Source: Eubacteriales bacterium
GTDB lineage: Bacteria; Bacillota; Clostridia; Oscillospirales; Oscillospiraceae
Length of the DNA: 64,000 bases
Direction of reading: 5' to 3'
NCBI GenBank assembly: GCA_030531505.1
Contig: JAUNNH010000001.1
Span: 62,001-126,000, forward strand
The notes under the pieces are model-generated. The model had not been told where the DNA came from, did not search any database, and worked only from the letters and a program-made list of their open reading frames with translations. This document shows positions 26,096 to 36,358 of this stretch, piece by piece; within the stretch, counting starts at the first letter, position 1, and every line of letters starts with the position of its first letter. The position numbers and the translations under genes are program-made.

Positions 26096-27334
26096 ATGAA
26101 GAAAGTCTATTCCTTCCTGCGCTCGATGCGCTTCGGGCTGATCCTGCTCGGGCTGATCGCGCTTTTGTCCGTGGCGGGGACGCTCATCCCCCAGGGGCAG
26201 GAACTGGGCTGGTATGCCCAGCGCTATCCGACGCTGCACGGAGCACTGATGGCGCTCGGGCTGCACGATGTGTTCCACAGCTGGTATTTCCAGACGCTGC
26301 TCGTGCTGCTTGCGCTGAACCTCACCCTCTGCTCGCTGATCCGCATCCGCCGCGTGGCGGCGGCCGGGGCCGGGGAGCGGGAGGCCATGCTGCGGCGCGC
26401 GAACGACTATACGCTCGACGAACGGCAGCGGGAGCGGCTGCTCGCGCGGCTGAGGGCGATGCGCTGCCGGGAGGAGACGTTCGGCGGGGCGACGGTGTTT
26501 AGCAAAAACGGCTTCGGCCGCTACGGGAGCTTCATCACGCACCTGTCCATCCTGCTTACGCTGCTATTCGGCGCACTGGCACTCTACCTGCCCAGAACCG
26601 TGGACCGGAGCTGCCTGCCCGGCGAGAGCGTCCGGATGGACGACGGGACGACGATCGCGGTGGAGAGCTTCCGGATCGAGAACGGCGAGGGACGCCTCGA
26701 CTTCACGAGCGAGATCGCGGTCACGCTGCCCGACGGGCGCGAGAGCGGCCTGCGCACGATCCGCGTGAACCACCCGCTCGCCTTCGGGGAGTGGAAGATC
26801 TACCAGCAGACCTATGCCACCGCCGGAGCGATCACGGTGAAGAACCTGGATAACGGCGGGGAAGACACCCTGACGCTGACCGACCTGGTCTTCCTGTCGC
26901 TGGACGGGAAGAGCGGACTCTGGTACCAGGCGGTGTATCCCGACCTGCTGCGCGACCCGAGCGGCAATGTCACACTCATCACGAATACCGCGGGGAGCTA
27001 CCCGAACCCCGTCTATCAGGTCGAGACCGTGTCGGACGGCGTCTTCACGCCGGTGCTGGCCTTCCCGGGCGAGGAGCTGCAGATCGGCGAGCTCGTCTTC
27101 CGGTTTGAAAAACCGGTCGAATACCCCGGCCTGCGCATCAAACACACGCCCGGCATCGTGAACATCCTGCTCTGCGCGGCCTTCCTGCTGATGACCGCCG
27201 GGCTCTACATTACGTTCTTCTGCCCGCCCGTTCTCGTCCGCGTGGACGGGGAGGGCTGCGTCGTCGCCGGCCCCAAGCCGGAGGGGATGCGCCTTGAGGT
27301 CCGGGCATGCATGCAAGAGGAGGAGACAACATGA
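26096..27334 (+). CDS. resB: Cytochrome c biogenesis protein ResB (Ccs1)
   Basis: Half of the system II heme transport and ligation complex. The 412-residue protein has transmembrane segments near residues 13-33, 64-83, about 150-170 and 360-380 flanking a large extracytoplasmic domain; the N-terminal RSMRFGLILLGLIALLSVAG, then TLIPQ, is typical. The start at 26096 follows GGGAG. The ORF is open further upstream, but that stretch contains the terminator hairpin. It overlaps resC as ATGA. It would attach heme to NrfA and other c-type cytochromes. Confidence 0.9.
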   Translation: MKKVYSFLRSMRFGLILLGLIALLSVAGTLIPQGQELGWYAQRYPTLHGALMALGLHDVFHSWYFQTLLVLLALNLTLCSLIRIRRVAAAGAGEREAMLRRANDYTLDERQRERLLARLRAMRCREETFGGATVFSKNGFGRYGSFITHLSILLTLLFGALALYLPRTVDRSCLPGESVRMDDGTTIAVESFRIENGEGRLDFTSEIAVTLPDGRESGLRTIRVNHPLAFGEWKIYQQTYATAGAITVKNLDNGGEDTLTLTDLVFLSLDGKSGLWYQAVYPDLLRDPSGNVTLITNTAGSYPNPVYQVETVSDGVFTPVLAFPGEELQIGELVFRFEKPVEYPGLRIKHTPGIVNILLCAAFLLMTAGLYITFFCPPVLVRVDGEGCVVAGPKPEGMRLEVRACMQEEETT

Positions 27335-28122
27335 ATGTCCTGTTTTTCGGCGCGCTGATCGTCTATTTCACCGCGATGGCGCTTCAGTTCGCGGCGATGG
27401 TGTTCAAAAAGGAGAAGCTGGGGAAGGTGGCCTGGGTCCTCTTCCTGCTCGCGCTCGCGGCGCACACGGCCTACCTCGTCGTGCGCGGCCTCCGCGCGCA
27501 TCGGATTCCGCTCTCGAATCAGTTTGAGTTTTCCGCGGCTTTCGCCTGGGGCGTAGCGCTGCTGCTCGTCATCCTGCGCACGCGCATGAAGGCCGAGTGG
27601 CTGAGCGTGATCGCGATGCCCATGACCTTCCTGATTCTCTCCTACGCGGCGCTGCAGCCGAAAGAGATCACGGACCTGATGCCCGCCCTGCGCAGCGGCT
27701 GGTTCGCCTTCCACATCGGCTCGGCGGTCATCTCCTACTCCGCCTTCATCGTGTCGGGCTGCGTCGGGCTGCGCTACATCCTGCTTCAAAAGAAAGCGCG
27801 GGAGGCGGACGCGCTCAAGCTCGAGCAGATGGATTACCTCAGCTATCGCCTCGTCGCACTCGGCGTGCTGATGCTGACCGTGACGATCCTGAGCGGCGCG
27901 ATCTGGGCCGAGCAGGCCTGGTCTGCGTTCTGGACCTGGGATCCCAAGGAGGTCTGGGCGCTCATCACCTGGATCATCTACGTCGTGTATCTGCATCTGC
28001 GCCTGCGCGGCCGCAGGCGCGGGAGCGCCATGGCCTGGTACGTCGTGATCGCAGTGCCGGTGGTGCTCTTCACCTTCGCGGGCGTGAACACGCTGATGTC
28101 CGGCCTGCACAGCTACGGCTGA
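27331..28122 (+). CDS. resC: Cytochrome c biogenesis protein ResC (CcsA)
   Basis: Heme-handling partner of ResB. The 263-residue membrane protein carries the tryptophan-rich WWD-type motif FWTWDPKEVWALITW (about 199-213), which presents heme on the outer face, and conserved histidines in other segments (FHIGSAV near 130). About eight hydrophobic segments. The ATG overlaps the resB stop, after AGGAGGAG. System II assembly is usual in Gram-positive bacteria. Confidence 0.92.
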   Translation: MNVLFFGALIVYFTAMALQFAAMVFKKEKLGKVAWVLFLLALAAHTAYLVVRGLRAHRIPLSNQFEFSAAFAWGVALLLVILRTRMKAEWLSVIAMPMTFLILSYAALQPKEITDLMPALRSGWFAFHIGSAVISYSAFIVSGCVGLRYILLQKKAREADALKLEQMDYLSYRLVALGVLMLTVTILSGAIWAEQAWSAFWTWDPKEVWALITWIIYVVYLHLRLRGRRRGSAMAWYVVIAVPVVLFTFAGVNTLMSGLHSYG

Positions 28123-28136
28123 TATGCCTGCCAGGC

Positions 28137-28175
28137 AACCGTCCCTCGTTCCGATGAAACGGGGGACGGTTTTTC
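28137..28175 (+). terminator. Terminator after resC
   Basis: AACCGTCCC pairs with GGGACGGTT, with an inner CGTT/AACG stem, and ends in TTTT. Confidence 0.8.
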
Positions 28176-28234
28176 TTTGTGTGATCATATAAAAACAATT
28201 GTCAAAAAAATATCAAAAATGTATGAAATTGCGC

Positions 28235-28263
28235 TTGCGCAGAGAGGCGCCGTGCTTTATAAT
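28235..28263 (+). promoter_or_regulatory. Promoter of V-ATPase operon
   Basis: TTGCGC and TATAAT are 17 bp apart. A small inverted repeat (TGCGC, TT, GCGCA) overlaps the -35 box. Confidence 0.6.
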
Positions 28264-28287
28264 AATATGTAAGTTTTGCACAAAGGA

Positions 28288-28321
28288 AACGATATCGTTC
28301 CGGGGCCGGGACGGGTCCCGG
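28288..28321 (+). promoter_or_regulatory. Structured leader of V-ATPase operon
   Basis: The 90-base leader holds a 12-bp palindrome AACGATATCGTT (28288-28299) and a 7-bp hairpin CCGGGAC/GTCCCGG (28306-28321). No T-run follows, so it is not a terminator; operator or RNA-stability roles are possible. Confidence 0.5.
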
Positions 28322-28352
28322 AGAGGAAAATGAACAAAGAGGGGGTGTGCCA

Positions 28353-28667
28353 ATGTCATTTGAGGCGATTACGAGCGTAACGCGCGCGGAAGCGGAGGCG
28401 AAGGCGGCGGTGGCCGCGGCCGAAGCGCAGGCGAAGCAGCTGCTCAGCGACGCCGAGGCCGCCGGAAAGGCCGCTGTGGAAGCGGCGGTCGCCAAAGCCG
28501 AGAGCGAGCTGAAGGAGCTCCGCCGCCGGACCGAGGAGAAGTCCGCGGAGGAGAGCCGGGAGCTGACCGAGACCCTGCGCGGCCGGGAGGCGCAGCTGCG
28601 CGCCCAGGCCGGGCCGAAGCTGGAAGAAGCGGCGGCGCTCATTGTGGAAAGGATAGTGAACGACTGA
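28353..28667 (+). CDS. ntpF: V-type ATPase peripheral stalk subunit (NtpF/AhaH-like)
   Basis: A 104-residue, almost wholly helical Ala/Glu/Lys/Arg-rich protein with heptad character, matching the thin coiled-coil stalk subunit that pairs with subunit E. Sequence identity in this family is low, so the call rests on coiled-coil composition, size and first place in an operon with the Enterococcus hirae order ntpFIKECGABD. The ATG at 28353 follows AGAGGGGG; a GTG two codons earlier is less well placed. Confidence 0.82.
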   Translation: MSFEAITSVTRAEAEAKAAVAAAEAQAKQLLSDAEAAGKAAVEAAVAKAESELKELRRRTEEKSAEESRELTETLRGREAQLRAQAGPKLEEAAALIVERIVND

Positions 28668-28668
28668 C

Positions 28669-30666
28669 ATGGCCATTTTGAAAATGAAACGCCTGCGGCT
28701 GATGCTGGTCCGTTCCCGCAAGGAGGAGCTGCTGCGCGAGCTCGCGAAGCTCGGCTGCGTGGAGTTCGCGGAGCTCGAGAGCGTGCTCGAAGAGGACGGC
28801 CTGAGCGATCAGGTCCACCGCGAGAGCAGCGAGCTGATGGCCCTGCGCGGCAAGCAGGCGGCGCTCGAGCACGCGGTGGAGCTGCTGGATCAGTACGCGC
28901 CGGTCAAAAAGCCGCTCCTGTCCGCGAAGCCCGAGTTCTCGGATGAGACGCTGCTGGACAGTACCGGCATCGAGAGCGCGCTTGAGAAGGCGGGGGAGGT
29001 CGCGGCGCTGGACGAACGTGTCCGCCGCATCACGGCGGAGGAGCTGCGGCTGCACGGCAGCATCGAGAGCCTCACGCCCTGGAAGGATCTGGACCTGCCG
29101 CTCGAGCAGGACGGCACGGAGCGCACGGCGATCCTGATGGGCACCGTCTCCGCCCGTATCCCGCTGGGCCAGGTGAAGGCCGCGGTCGAGGAGGCGAGCG
29201 ACGAGGCGGAACTCTATCCCATCTCCGAGGACAAGAGCGCGCACTACATCCTGATCCTCGCGATGCGCGAGGCGGTGCCGGCGGTGCAGGAGTGTCTGCG
29301 CGGCTTCGGCTTCACGGCCTCGGCGCTGAGCGGGCTCAGGGGCACGCCCAAGGCCTGCATCGCGGAGGCGGAGCAGAAGCTGCAGAGCCTCGCGGCGGAG
29401 AAGGAGGAGACCCGCGGCCAGCTCAAGGACCGGGCGGTGTGCCGGGACGACCTCAAGCTCGCGGCCGACCAGGTCTGCACCCAGGTGGGGCTGGCCGAGG
29501 CCGAGGAGCGGCTCTACGGCACCGACTCCGTCGTCGTGCTCGAGGGCTGGTGCCCGGCCGAGCGGGAGGAGGAGCTCGCGAAGCTCTTCGACCGCTATGA
29601 CTGCGCCTGGGAGACCCGGGACCCCACCGAGGAGGAGTACCCCGAGGTCCCCGTCAAACTCAAGAACAACGCGGTGACCAACGCCATGAACATGGTCACC
29701 AATATGTATTCGCTCCCCGCCTACAACGGCGTGGACCCGAACCCCCTGATGGCGCCCTTCTTCATCCTGTTCTACGGGCTGATGATGGCGGACATGGGCT
29801 ACGGGATCATCATGGTGCTGGCGGCCCTGGTCGCCATGAAGAAGATCAAGCCCCGCGCGGGCACGCTCTCCTTCTGCCAGATCCTGCTCTACTGCGGCAT
29901 CTCCACCTTCATCATGGGCGCGCTGACCGGCGGTCTCTTCGGCGACCTGCCCTATCAGCTGGTGCACATGTTCCATCCGGAGAGCACCTGGAAGGGTCTG
30001 CCCTACCTCTTCAATCCCCTGGCCGAGGGCGGCGCGCAGCCGGTCCTCTACGGGGCGATGGTGCTGGGCTTTATCCAGCTCAACACCGGCATGGTCATCA
30101 ACTTCGTCAAGAAAAAACGCCGGGGCGAGCTGGCAAGCGCCATCTTCGAGGAGGGCTCCCTCTGGATCATCCTGCTGGGCGGCGTGCTGTTCCTGCTTCC
30201 CAAGCTGGGGCTCCTGGCCATCCCGGAGAAGATCGGCCTGGTGATTCTGATCGTTGGCGTCGTGTGCCTGCTCTTCGGCGCGGGGCGCGAGGCCAAGGGC
30301 TTCGGCAAGGTGACGGCCGCTATTGGCTGCGTCTACAACACCGTGACAGGCTGGTTCGGCGATGTGCTGTCCTACTCGCGTATCATGGCCCTGATGCTGG
30401 CCGGCAGCGTGGTGGGTCAGGTCTTCAACTCCATCGCCGCCATGCCCTCGGCCAAGGGGGTCACGGTCTTCAGCTTCCTGATCTTCCTGCTGATCTTCGT
30501 GATCGGCCATGTGCTGAACTTCGGTCTGAACCTGCTCGGTTGCTTCGTGCATGACCTGCGTCTGCAGTGCCTGGAGTATTTCGGCAAGTTCTACGAGGAC
30601 GGCGGACGGCCCTTCGACCCGCTGCGCCTGCGCACCAAGTATGCGCAGACCAAGAGCGAATCCTGA
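28669..30666 (+). CDS. ntpI: V-type ATPase subunit I (a subunit)
   Basis: Membrane stator that forms the ion half-channels against the K ring. The 665-residue protein has a cytoplasmic N-terminal half with helical arms and a C-terminal half with about seven to eight membrane segments. The motif FFILFYGLMMADMGYGI (about 364-380) opens the membrane part, and DVLSYSRIMALMLAG (about 565-579) holds the arginine expected to face the rotor carboxylate. It begins one base after the ntpF stop. Confidence 0.95.
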   Translation: MAILKMKRLRLMLVRSRKEELLRELAKLGCVEFAELESVLEEDGLSDQVHRESSELMALRGKQAALEHAVELLDQYAPVKKPLLSAKPEFSDETLLDSTGIESALEKAGEVAALDERVRRITAEELRLHGSIESLTPWKDLDLPLEQDGTERTAILMGTVSARIPLGQVKAAVEEASDEAELYPISEDKSAHYILILAMREAVPAVQECLRGFGFTASALSGLRGTPKACIAEAEQKLQSLAAEKEETRGQLKDRAVCRDDLKLAADQVCTQVGLAEAEERLYGTDSVVVLEGWCPAEREEELAKLFDRYDCAWETRDPTEEEYPEVPVKLKNNAVTNAMNMVTNMYSLPAYNGVDPNPLMAPFFILFYGLMMADMGYGIIMVLAALVAMKKIKPRAGTLSFCQILLYCGISTFIMGALTGGLFGDLPYQLVHMFHPESTWKGLPYLFNPLAEGGAQPVLYGAMVLGFIQLNTGMVINFVKKKRRGELASAIFEEGSLWIILLGGVLFLLPKLGLLAIPEKIGLVILIVGVVCLLFGAGREAKGFGKVTAAIGCVYNTVTGWFGDVLSYSRIMALMLAGSVVGQVFNSIAAMPSAKGVTVFSFLIFLLIFVIGHVLNFGLNLLGCFVHDLRLQCLEYFGKFYEDGGRPFDPLRLRTKYAQTKSES

Positions 30667-30674
30667 GAGAATCA

Positions 30675-30697
30675 AATAAAATAAGATACATTTTATT
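30675..30697 (+). promoter_or_regulatory. AT-rich hairpin before ntpK
   Basis: AATAAAAT and ATTTTATT form a perfect 8-bp stem with a 7-base loop, immediately before the AGGAGG site of ntpK. It is likely an mRNA element favouring high translation of the ring subunit. Confidence 0.55.
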
Positions 30698-30699
30698 AG

Positions 30700-31185
<486 letters not shown>

Positions 31186-31206
31186 GGAAACACGGCGGAA
31201 TACAGA

Positions 31207-31225
31207 CCGCTCCCGGCGGGAGCGG
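31207..31225 (+). promoter_or_regulatory. GC-rich hairpin after ntpK
   Basis: CCGCTCCC and GGGAGCGG form a perfect 8-bp stem with a GGC loop in the ntpK-ntpE gap. Without a T-run it is more likely a 3' stabiliser or processing site than a terminator. Confidence 0.6.
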
Positions 31226-31242
31226 CGGATTGGAGATGAACT

Positions 31243-31830
31243 ATGAAAGGCACGGAAAAAATCATCGCACATATCCGGGCGGACGCGAAGAGCCAGGCTG
31301 ACGCCGTGCTGGCGAAGGCCGAGGAAGAGGCTGCGCAGATCCGCGCCGAGTACGATAAGCGGGCCGCCGCGGTCTACGCCGAGAAGGTGCGGACCGGCAC
31401 CAAGGCCTGCCAGGACCGGATGGACAGCGTGCAGCGCATCGCGAACATGGAGGCGAAGAAGAGCCTGCTCGCCGTGAAGCAGGAGATGGTCTCCGCGAGC
31501 TTCGAGAAGGCGCAGACGCTGCTGACGAGCCTGCCCGAGGAGCAGTATGTCGCCTTCCTTGCGAAGCTGGCGGCCCGGGCCTCGGTCACCGGCGATGAGG
31601 AGATCATCCTCAACGAGCGGGACCGCGCGGCTGTGGGCGAGGCGGTCGTCAAGGCGGCGAATGAGAAGCTGGGCGGCGGCAGGCTGAGCCTGTCCGAGCG
31701 CGTCGGCTCCTTCGCCGGCGGCCTGATCCTGAGCCGGGGCAGCGTGGAGGCCAACTGCACGGCGGAGCTGCTGGTGGAGCTCTGCCGGGGAGAGATGTCC
31801 GCGGAGATTGCGGACAGGCTCTTTGCCTGA
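31243..31830 (+). CDS. ntpE: V-type ATPase subunit E
   Basis: Peripheral stalk subunit of 195 residues. A long charged N-terminal helix (about 1-90, Ala/Glu/Lys/Arg) leads into a globular C-terminal domain with GGLILSRGSVEANCTAE, the usual end motif of subunit E where a short hairpin packs on the A/B head. Start ATG follows TTGGAG. It would pair with the NtpF coiled coil. Confidence 0.92.
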   Translation: MKGTEKIIAHIRADAKSQADAVLAKAEEEAAQIRAEYDKRAAAVYAEKVRTGTKACQDRMDSVQRIANMEAKKSLLAVKQEMVSASFEKAQTLLTSLPEEQYVAFLAKLAARASVTGDEEIILNERDRAAVGEAVVKAANEKLGGGRLSLSERVGSFAGGLILSRGSVEANCTAELLVELCRGEMSAEIADRLFA

Positions 31831-31852
31831 ACCCGGATAGGGGGAATGAGAT

Positions 31853-32845
31853 TTGGCTAATAAAAGAGACGCCTACCTGTGCCTGTCGGCGATGCTGCGG
31901 GCGCGGGAGCCGCAGCTGCTCTCGAACGAAAAGGCCCAGCGCATGCTGGACGCGCCCTCCTTCGAAGAGGCGGCCAAGCTCCTGACCGACTGCGGGTATC
32001 CCGATATGGCGCAGAGCCGGGCGGATGAGATCGAAGCGCTCCTGGCCGAACGGCGGGACGCGGTGCTGGCCGAGATGGACAGCCTCGCACCCGACAAGGC
32101 GATCGTGCGCGCATTCCGTGTGAAGTACGACTATCACAACGTGAAGGCCATCGTCAAGGGCGAGGCCATGGGCAGCGACCCGGCCCGTCTGCTGACGGCC
32201 GCGGGACGTGTCCCGGCGGAGAAGCTGCTGGCCGCGTATCAGGAGAGCCGCTATGTCGAGCTGCCGAACGCGCTCGGCGCGGCGATGGAGGAGGCGCGCA
32301 GCGTCCTGGCCCGCACGGCCAATCCCCAGATGGCCGACCTGATCCTCGATCAGGCCTGCTTCGGGGAGATGAAGGAGGCGGCGGCCGAGGCGGCCTGCCC
32401 CTTCCTGGAGGACTATGTCCGGCTGCTGATCGACAGCACGAACCTCAAGAGCGCGGTGCGTACGATGCGCATGCACAAGGACGCGGATTTCCTACAGAGC
32501 GTGCTGCTCGCGGGCGGGAGCGTGTCCGAGAGCCGCATCGCGGCGGCGGGCGACGGGGAGGCCCTCGCGGGCCTCTTCCAGAACAGCAAGCTGGCCCAGG
32601 CGGCCGCCCTCGGGGCGGAGGCTGCGGGCGGCGGGCGGATGACCGCCTTTGAGCTCGCCTGCGACAACGCCGTGACGGCCTTCCTGAAGGACGCCAAGCT
32701 CGTGGGCTTCGGCCCCGAGACCCTGGTCGCGTATCTGGCGGCTGTGGAGGGTGAGGTCACCGCGGTGCGCATGATCCTGACGGGACGGCTCGCGGGCATC
32801 GCGCCCGACACGATCCGGGAAAGGCTGCGTGATCTGTATGCTTAA
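31853..32845 (+). CDS. ntpC: V-type ATPase subunit C (d subunit)
   Basis: Funnel-shaped subunit linking the central shaft to the K ring. The 330-residue soluble helical protein has the family marks FRVKYDYHNVKAIVKG (about 87-102), YVRLLIDSTNLKSAVR and the C-terminal EVTAVRMILTGRLAGI. It uses a TTG start (31853) behind a G-rich Shine-Dalgarno sequence; the first in-frame ATG lies too far in. It overlaps ntpG by eight bases. Confidence 0.92.
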   Translation: MANKRDAYLCLSAMLRAREPQLLSNEKAQRMLDAPSFEEAAKLLTDCGYPDMAQSRADEIEALLAERRDAVLAEMDSLAPDKAIVRAFRVKYDYHNVKAIVKGEAMGSDPARLLTAAGRVPAEKLLAAYQESRYVELPNALGAAMEEARSVLARTANPQMADLILDQACFGEMKEAAAEAACPFLEDYVRLLIDSTNLKSAVRTMRMHKDADFLQSVLLAGGSVSESRIAAAGDGEALAGLFQNSKLAQAAALGAEAAGGGRMTAFELACDNAVTAFLKDAKLVGFGPETLVAYLAAVEGEVTAVRMILTGRLAGIAPDTIRERLRDLYA

Positions 32846-33158
32846 GATTGCGGTTATCGGCGGTCGGGAGACCGTCATGGGCTTCAAGGCCCTGGGGCTG
32901 GAGACCTGCCCCGCGGCCGACGCGCAGGAGGCGCGGGAGGCTCTGCGCCGGCTGACGCGCGAGAGCGACGAGTACGCCATCATCTATATCGAGGAGGCGC
33001 TCGCCCAGCAGCTCGCGGCGGAGATCGGCAAATTCAAGGACAGCCCCACCCCGGCGATCATCCTGATCCCGGGCCGCGAGGGCTCGATCGGCCTCGGCCA
33101 GACGGCGCTGAAGGAAGCCGTCGAGCGTGCCGTCGGCACGAACACTCTCGGAGATTAA
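32838..33158 (+). CDS. ntpG: V-type ATPase subunit F (NtpG)
   Basis: Central shaft subunit of 106 residues with the Rossmann-like opening KIAVIGGRETVMGFKALGLE and the later YAIIYIEEALA and PAIILIPG strands typical of V-ATPase subunit F. ATG at 32838 lies inside the end of ntpC; a GTG at 32829 is the alternative. It pairs with subunit D in the rotor. Confidence 0.92.
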   Translation: MLKIAVIGGRETVMGFKALGLETCPAADAQEAREALRRLTRESDEYAIIYIEEALAQQLAAEIGKFKDSPTPAIILIPGREGSIGLGQTALKEAVERAVGTNTLGD

Positions 33159-33176
33159 AGGAAGGAAGCTTTGCTT

Positions 33177-34946
33177 ATGAGCGGAACAATAACAAAAGTA
33201 TCCGGACCGCTTGTCGTGGCGAAGGGGCTTGCGGACGCCAACGTCTCGGACGTTGTGCGCGTGGGCACCCAGCACCTGATCGGCGAGATCCTGAATATGA
33301 CCGGCGACCAGGCCTCCATCCAGGTCTATGAGGAGACCTCCGGCCTCGGACCGGGCGCGGAGGTCGTGACCACCGGCATGCCCATGTCCGTGGAGCTCGG
33401 ACCCGGCATGCTCGACAACATCTACGACGGCATCCAGCGCCCCCTGCCGGAGATGCGCGCCCTGACCGGCGACAGCATCACCCGCGGTACCGACGTGCCC
33501 GCCCTGAATCGCGAGAAGAAGTGGGACTTCGTGCCTGTCGCGAAGGTGGGCGAGATGCTCGGCGCGGGCGACGTGCTGGGCACGGTGCAGGAGACCAGCG
33601 CGATCCTGCACAAGATCATGGTCCCGAACGGGGTGAGCGGCGAGCTCGTCTCGATCGGCAGCGGTGAGCATGTGGTCACCGACGTGATCGCCGTCGTGAA
33701 GGACGCGAAGGGCACAGAGCATGAGCTTACGATGATCCAGCGCTGGCCCGTGCGTATCGCCCGTCCCTACACCCGCAAGTATGTCCCGAACCGCCCCATG
33801 AACAGCGGCCAGCGTATCATCGATACGCTCTTCCCGATCACCAAGGGCGGCACCGCCGCCGTCCCCGGCCCCTTCGGCTCGGGCAAGACCGTCGTGCAGC
33901 ACCAGCTCGCCAAGTGGTCGGACGTGGACATCGTGGTCTACATCGGCTGCGGCGAGCGCGGCAACGAGATGACCGACGTTCTGATGGAGTTCCCCGAGTT
34001 GAAGGACCCGCGCAACGGCGAGCCGCTGATGAAGCGCACCGTGCTGATCGCGAACACCTCCGACATGCCTGTGGCGGCCCGCGAGGCGTCGATCTACACC
34101 GGTATCACCATCGCGGAGTACTTCCGCGACATGGGCTACGACGTGGCCGTCCTGGCCGACTCCACCTCCCGCTGGGCCGAGGCGCTGCGTGAGATGTCCG
34201 GCCGTCTGGAGGAGATGCCCGGTGAGGAGGGCTACCCCGCCTACCTCGCCTCCCGTCTGAGCCAGTTCTACGAGCGCGCCGGTGTGGTCCAGTGCCTCGG
34301 CGCGGACGACCGGCAGGGCTCCGTCACCGCCATCGGCGCCGTGTCGCCTCCGGGCGGCGATATCTCCGAGCCCGTCTCTCAGGCGACCATGCGCATTGTC
34401 AAGGTCTTCTGGGCGCTGGACTCCTCCCTCGCCTACGCCCGTCACTTCCCGGCCATCAACTGGCTGACCTCCTACTCCCTGTATCTGGATAACCTCGCCG
34501 CCTGGTATACCGAGCAGTTCGGCGAGGCCTATATGGCAAACCGCACCAAGGCCATGCACATCCTGCAGGAGGAGAGCGAGCTGCAGGAGATCGTCCGCTT
34601 GGTCGGACAGGACGCCCTGTCCCCGGCCGATCGCCTCACCATGGAGACGGCCAAGATGATCCGCGAGGACTTCCTGCAGCAGAACGCCTTCGTCGACGAG
34701 GATGCCTACTCCTCTTACGGCAAGCAGTTCAGGCTGCTGGACCTCGTGCTGCAGTACGATGCGCTCTGCCGCGAGGCGCTCGAGAAGGGCGCGGACATGA
34801 ACGGCCTCTTCGCCATCGACGCGCGCGAGAAGATCGGCCGCGCCAAGATGGCCGACGCCGAGACCTACGCCGCCGATTACAACGCGATCGCCGCGGAGAT
34901 GAAGGCGGAGATCGAAGAAGTCATTGCCGGAGGTGAGGACGCATGA
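33177..34946 (+). CDS. ntpA: V-type ATPase catalytic subunit A
   Basis: Catalytic nucleotide-binding subunit, 589 residues. Walker [18 protein letters not shown] lies at about residues 231-247, after the long non-homologous insertion characteristic of A subunits. Other family motifs are [13 protein letters not shown] with the catalytic glutamate, [14 protein letters not shown], and [13 protein letters not shown]. The ATG at 33177 stands 11 bases behind GGAAGG. A TTG at 33171 is closer to it and would add two residues, so the exact start is uncertain. It overlaps ntpB by four bases. Confidence 0.97.
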   Translation: MSGTITKVSGPLVVAKGLADANVSDVVRVGTQHLIGEILNMTGDQASIQVYEETSGLGPGAEVVTTGMPMSVELGPGMLDNIYDGIQRPLPEMRALTGDSITRGTDVPALNREKKWDFVPVAKVGEMLGAGDVLGTVQETSAILHKIMVPNGVSGELVSIGSGEHVVTDVIAVVKDAKGTEHELTMIQRWPVRIARPYTRKYVPNRPMNSGQRIIDTLFPITKGGTAAVPGPFGSGKTVVQHQLAKWSDVDIVVYIGCGERGNEMTDVLMEFPELKDPRNGEPLMKRTVLIANTSDMPVAAREASIYTGITIAEYFRDMGYDVAVLADSTSRWAEALREMSGRLEEMPGEEGYPAYLASRLSQFYERAGVVQCLGADDRQGSVTAIGAVSPPGGDISEPVSQATMRIVKVFWALDSSLAYARHFPAINWLTSYSLYLDNLAAWYTEQFGEAYMANRTKAMHILQEESELQEIVRLVGQDALSPADRLTMETAKMIREDFLQQNAFVDEDAYSSYGKQFRLLDLVLQYDALCREALEKGADMNGLFAIDAREKIGRAKMADAETYAADYNAIAAEMKAEIEEVIAGGEDA

Positions 34947-36319
34947 TCAAAGAATATAAAACCATCCATGAGATCGCGAGCCCCCTGATGATCGTTGAGC
35001 ACGTCGAGGGCGTCACCTACGACGAGCTGGGCGAAATCGAGCTGCCGAGCGGCGAAAAGCGCCGCTGCAAGGTGCTCGAGGTCGAGGGCGACCGCGCGGT
35101 CGTGCAGCTCTTCGAGTCCGCGCAGGGCATCAACCTCGCGGAGTCCAAGGTCCGTTTCCTGGGCCACCCGCAGCAGCTCGCCGTGAGCGAGGATATGCTC
35201 GGCCGCGTCTTCAACGGCATGGGCAATCCCATCGACGGCGGCCCCGCCATCCTGGCCGAGGCGCACAACGACATCAACGGTCTGCCCATGAACCCCGCTG
35301 CCCGCGCTTACCCGGCCGAGTTCATCCAGACCGGCGTCAGCACCATCGACGGCCTGAACACCCTGGTCCGCGGCCAGAAGCTGCCGATCTTCTCCGGCTC
35401 CGGTCTGCCCCACGCGGCCCTGGCCGCCCAGATCGCCCGTCAGGCGCGCGTGCTGGGCGACAACGAGACCTTCGCCGTCGTCTTCGCCGCCATCGGCATC
35501 ACCTTCGAGGAGTCCGAGTACTTCATCGAGGACTTCCGCCGCACCGGCGCCATCGACCGCACCGTGGTCTTCTCCAACCTCGCCAACGACCCCGCCGTCG
35601 AGCGTATCGCCACCCCGCGCGTCGCGCTGACCGCGGCCGAGTACCTGGCCTTCGAGAAGGACATGCAGGTGCTGGTCATCCTGACCGATATCACCAACTA
35701 CGCCGAGGCTCTGCGTGAGGTCTCCGCCGCCAAGAAAGAGGTCCCGGGCCGCCGCGGTTATCCCGGCTACCTGTATACCGACCTTGCCACGCTCTACGAG
35801 CGCGCCGGCCGCCGCCAGGGCAAGAAGGGCTCGATCACGATGATCCCGATCCTGACCATGCCCGAGGACGACAAGACCCACCCGATCCCCGACCTGACCG
35901 GCTACATCACCGAGGGCCAGATCATCCTCAGCCGTGAGCTGCACCGCAAGGGCATCGTCCCGCCCGTGGACGTGCTGCCCTCGCTGAGCCGTCTGAAGGA
36001 TAAGGGCATCGGCGTCGGCAAAACCCGTGAGGACCACGCCGGCACGATGAACCAGCTCTTCGCCGCCTACTCCCGCGGCAAGGACGCCAAGGAGCTCATG
36101 ACGATCCTGGGCGAGGCCGCGCTGAGTGAGGACGACAAGCTCTTCGCAAAGTTCGCCGATGAGTTCGAGAAGCGCTACGTCTCGCAGGGCAACACCACCA
36201 ACCGCTCCATCCAGGAGACGCTGGACCTCGGCTGGGAGCAGCTGAGCATCCTGCCGCGGCGTGAGCTCAAGCGCATCAAGCCGGAGATGATCGAGAAGTA
36301 CATGCCGGCGTCGAAATAA
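34943..36319 (+). CDS. ntpB: V-type ATPase subunit B
   Basis: Non-catalytic head subunit, 458 residues. The P-loop position is degenerate ([19 protein letters not shown]), as expected for B subunits. The family motifs [15 protein letters not shown] and [20 protein letters not shown] are present. Its ATG overlaps the ntpA stop as ATGA, coupling the equimolar A and B chains. Confidence 0.97.
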   Translation: MIKEYKTIHEIASPLMIVEHVEGVTYDELGEIELPSGEKRRCKVLEVEGDRAVVQLFESAQGINLAESKVRFLGHPQQLAVSEDMLGRVFNGMGNPIDGGPAILAEAHNDINGLPMNPAARAYPAEFIQTGVSTIDGLNTLVRGQKLPIFSGSGLPHAALAAQIARQARVLGDNETFAVVFAAIGITFEESEYFIEDFRRTGAIDRTVVFSNLANDPAVERIATPRVALTAAEYLAFEKDMQVLVILTDITNYAEALREVSAAKKEVPGRRGYPGYLYTDLATLYERAGRRQGKKGSITMIPILTMPEDDKTHPIPDLTGYITEGQIILSRELHRKGIVPPVDVLPSLSRLKDKGIGVGKTREDHAGTMNQLFAAYSRGKDAKELMTILGEAALSEDDKLFAKFADEFEKRYVSQGNTTNRSIQETLDLGWEQLSILPRRELKRIKPEMIEKYMPASK

Positions 36320-36358
36320 CCGACCGGATGACACATTGGAAAGGTAGGTGACGACGAC

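Noticed and set aside
28639-30675. Minus-strand ORF of 678 codons
   Set aside because: Antisense shadow of ntpI, with His/Gln/Ala-rich sequence typical of such frames.
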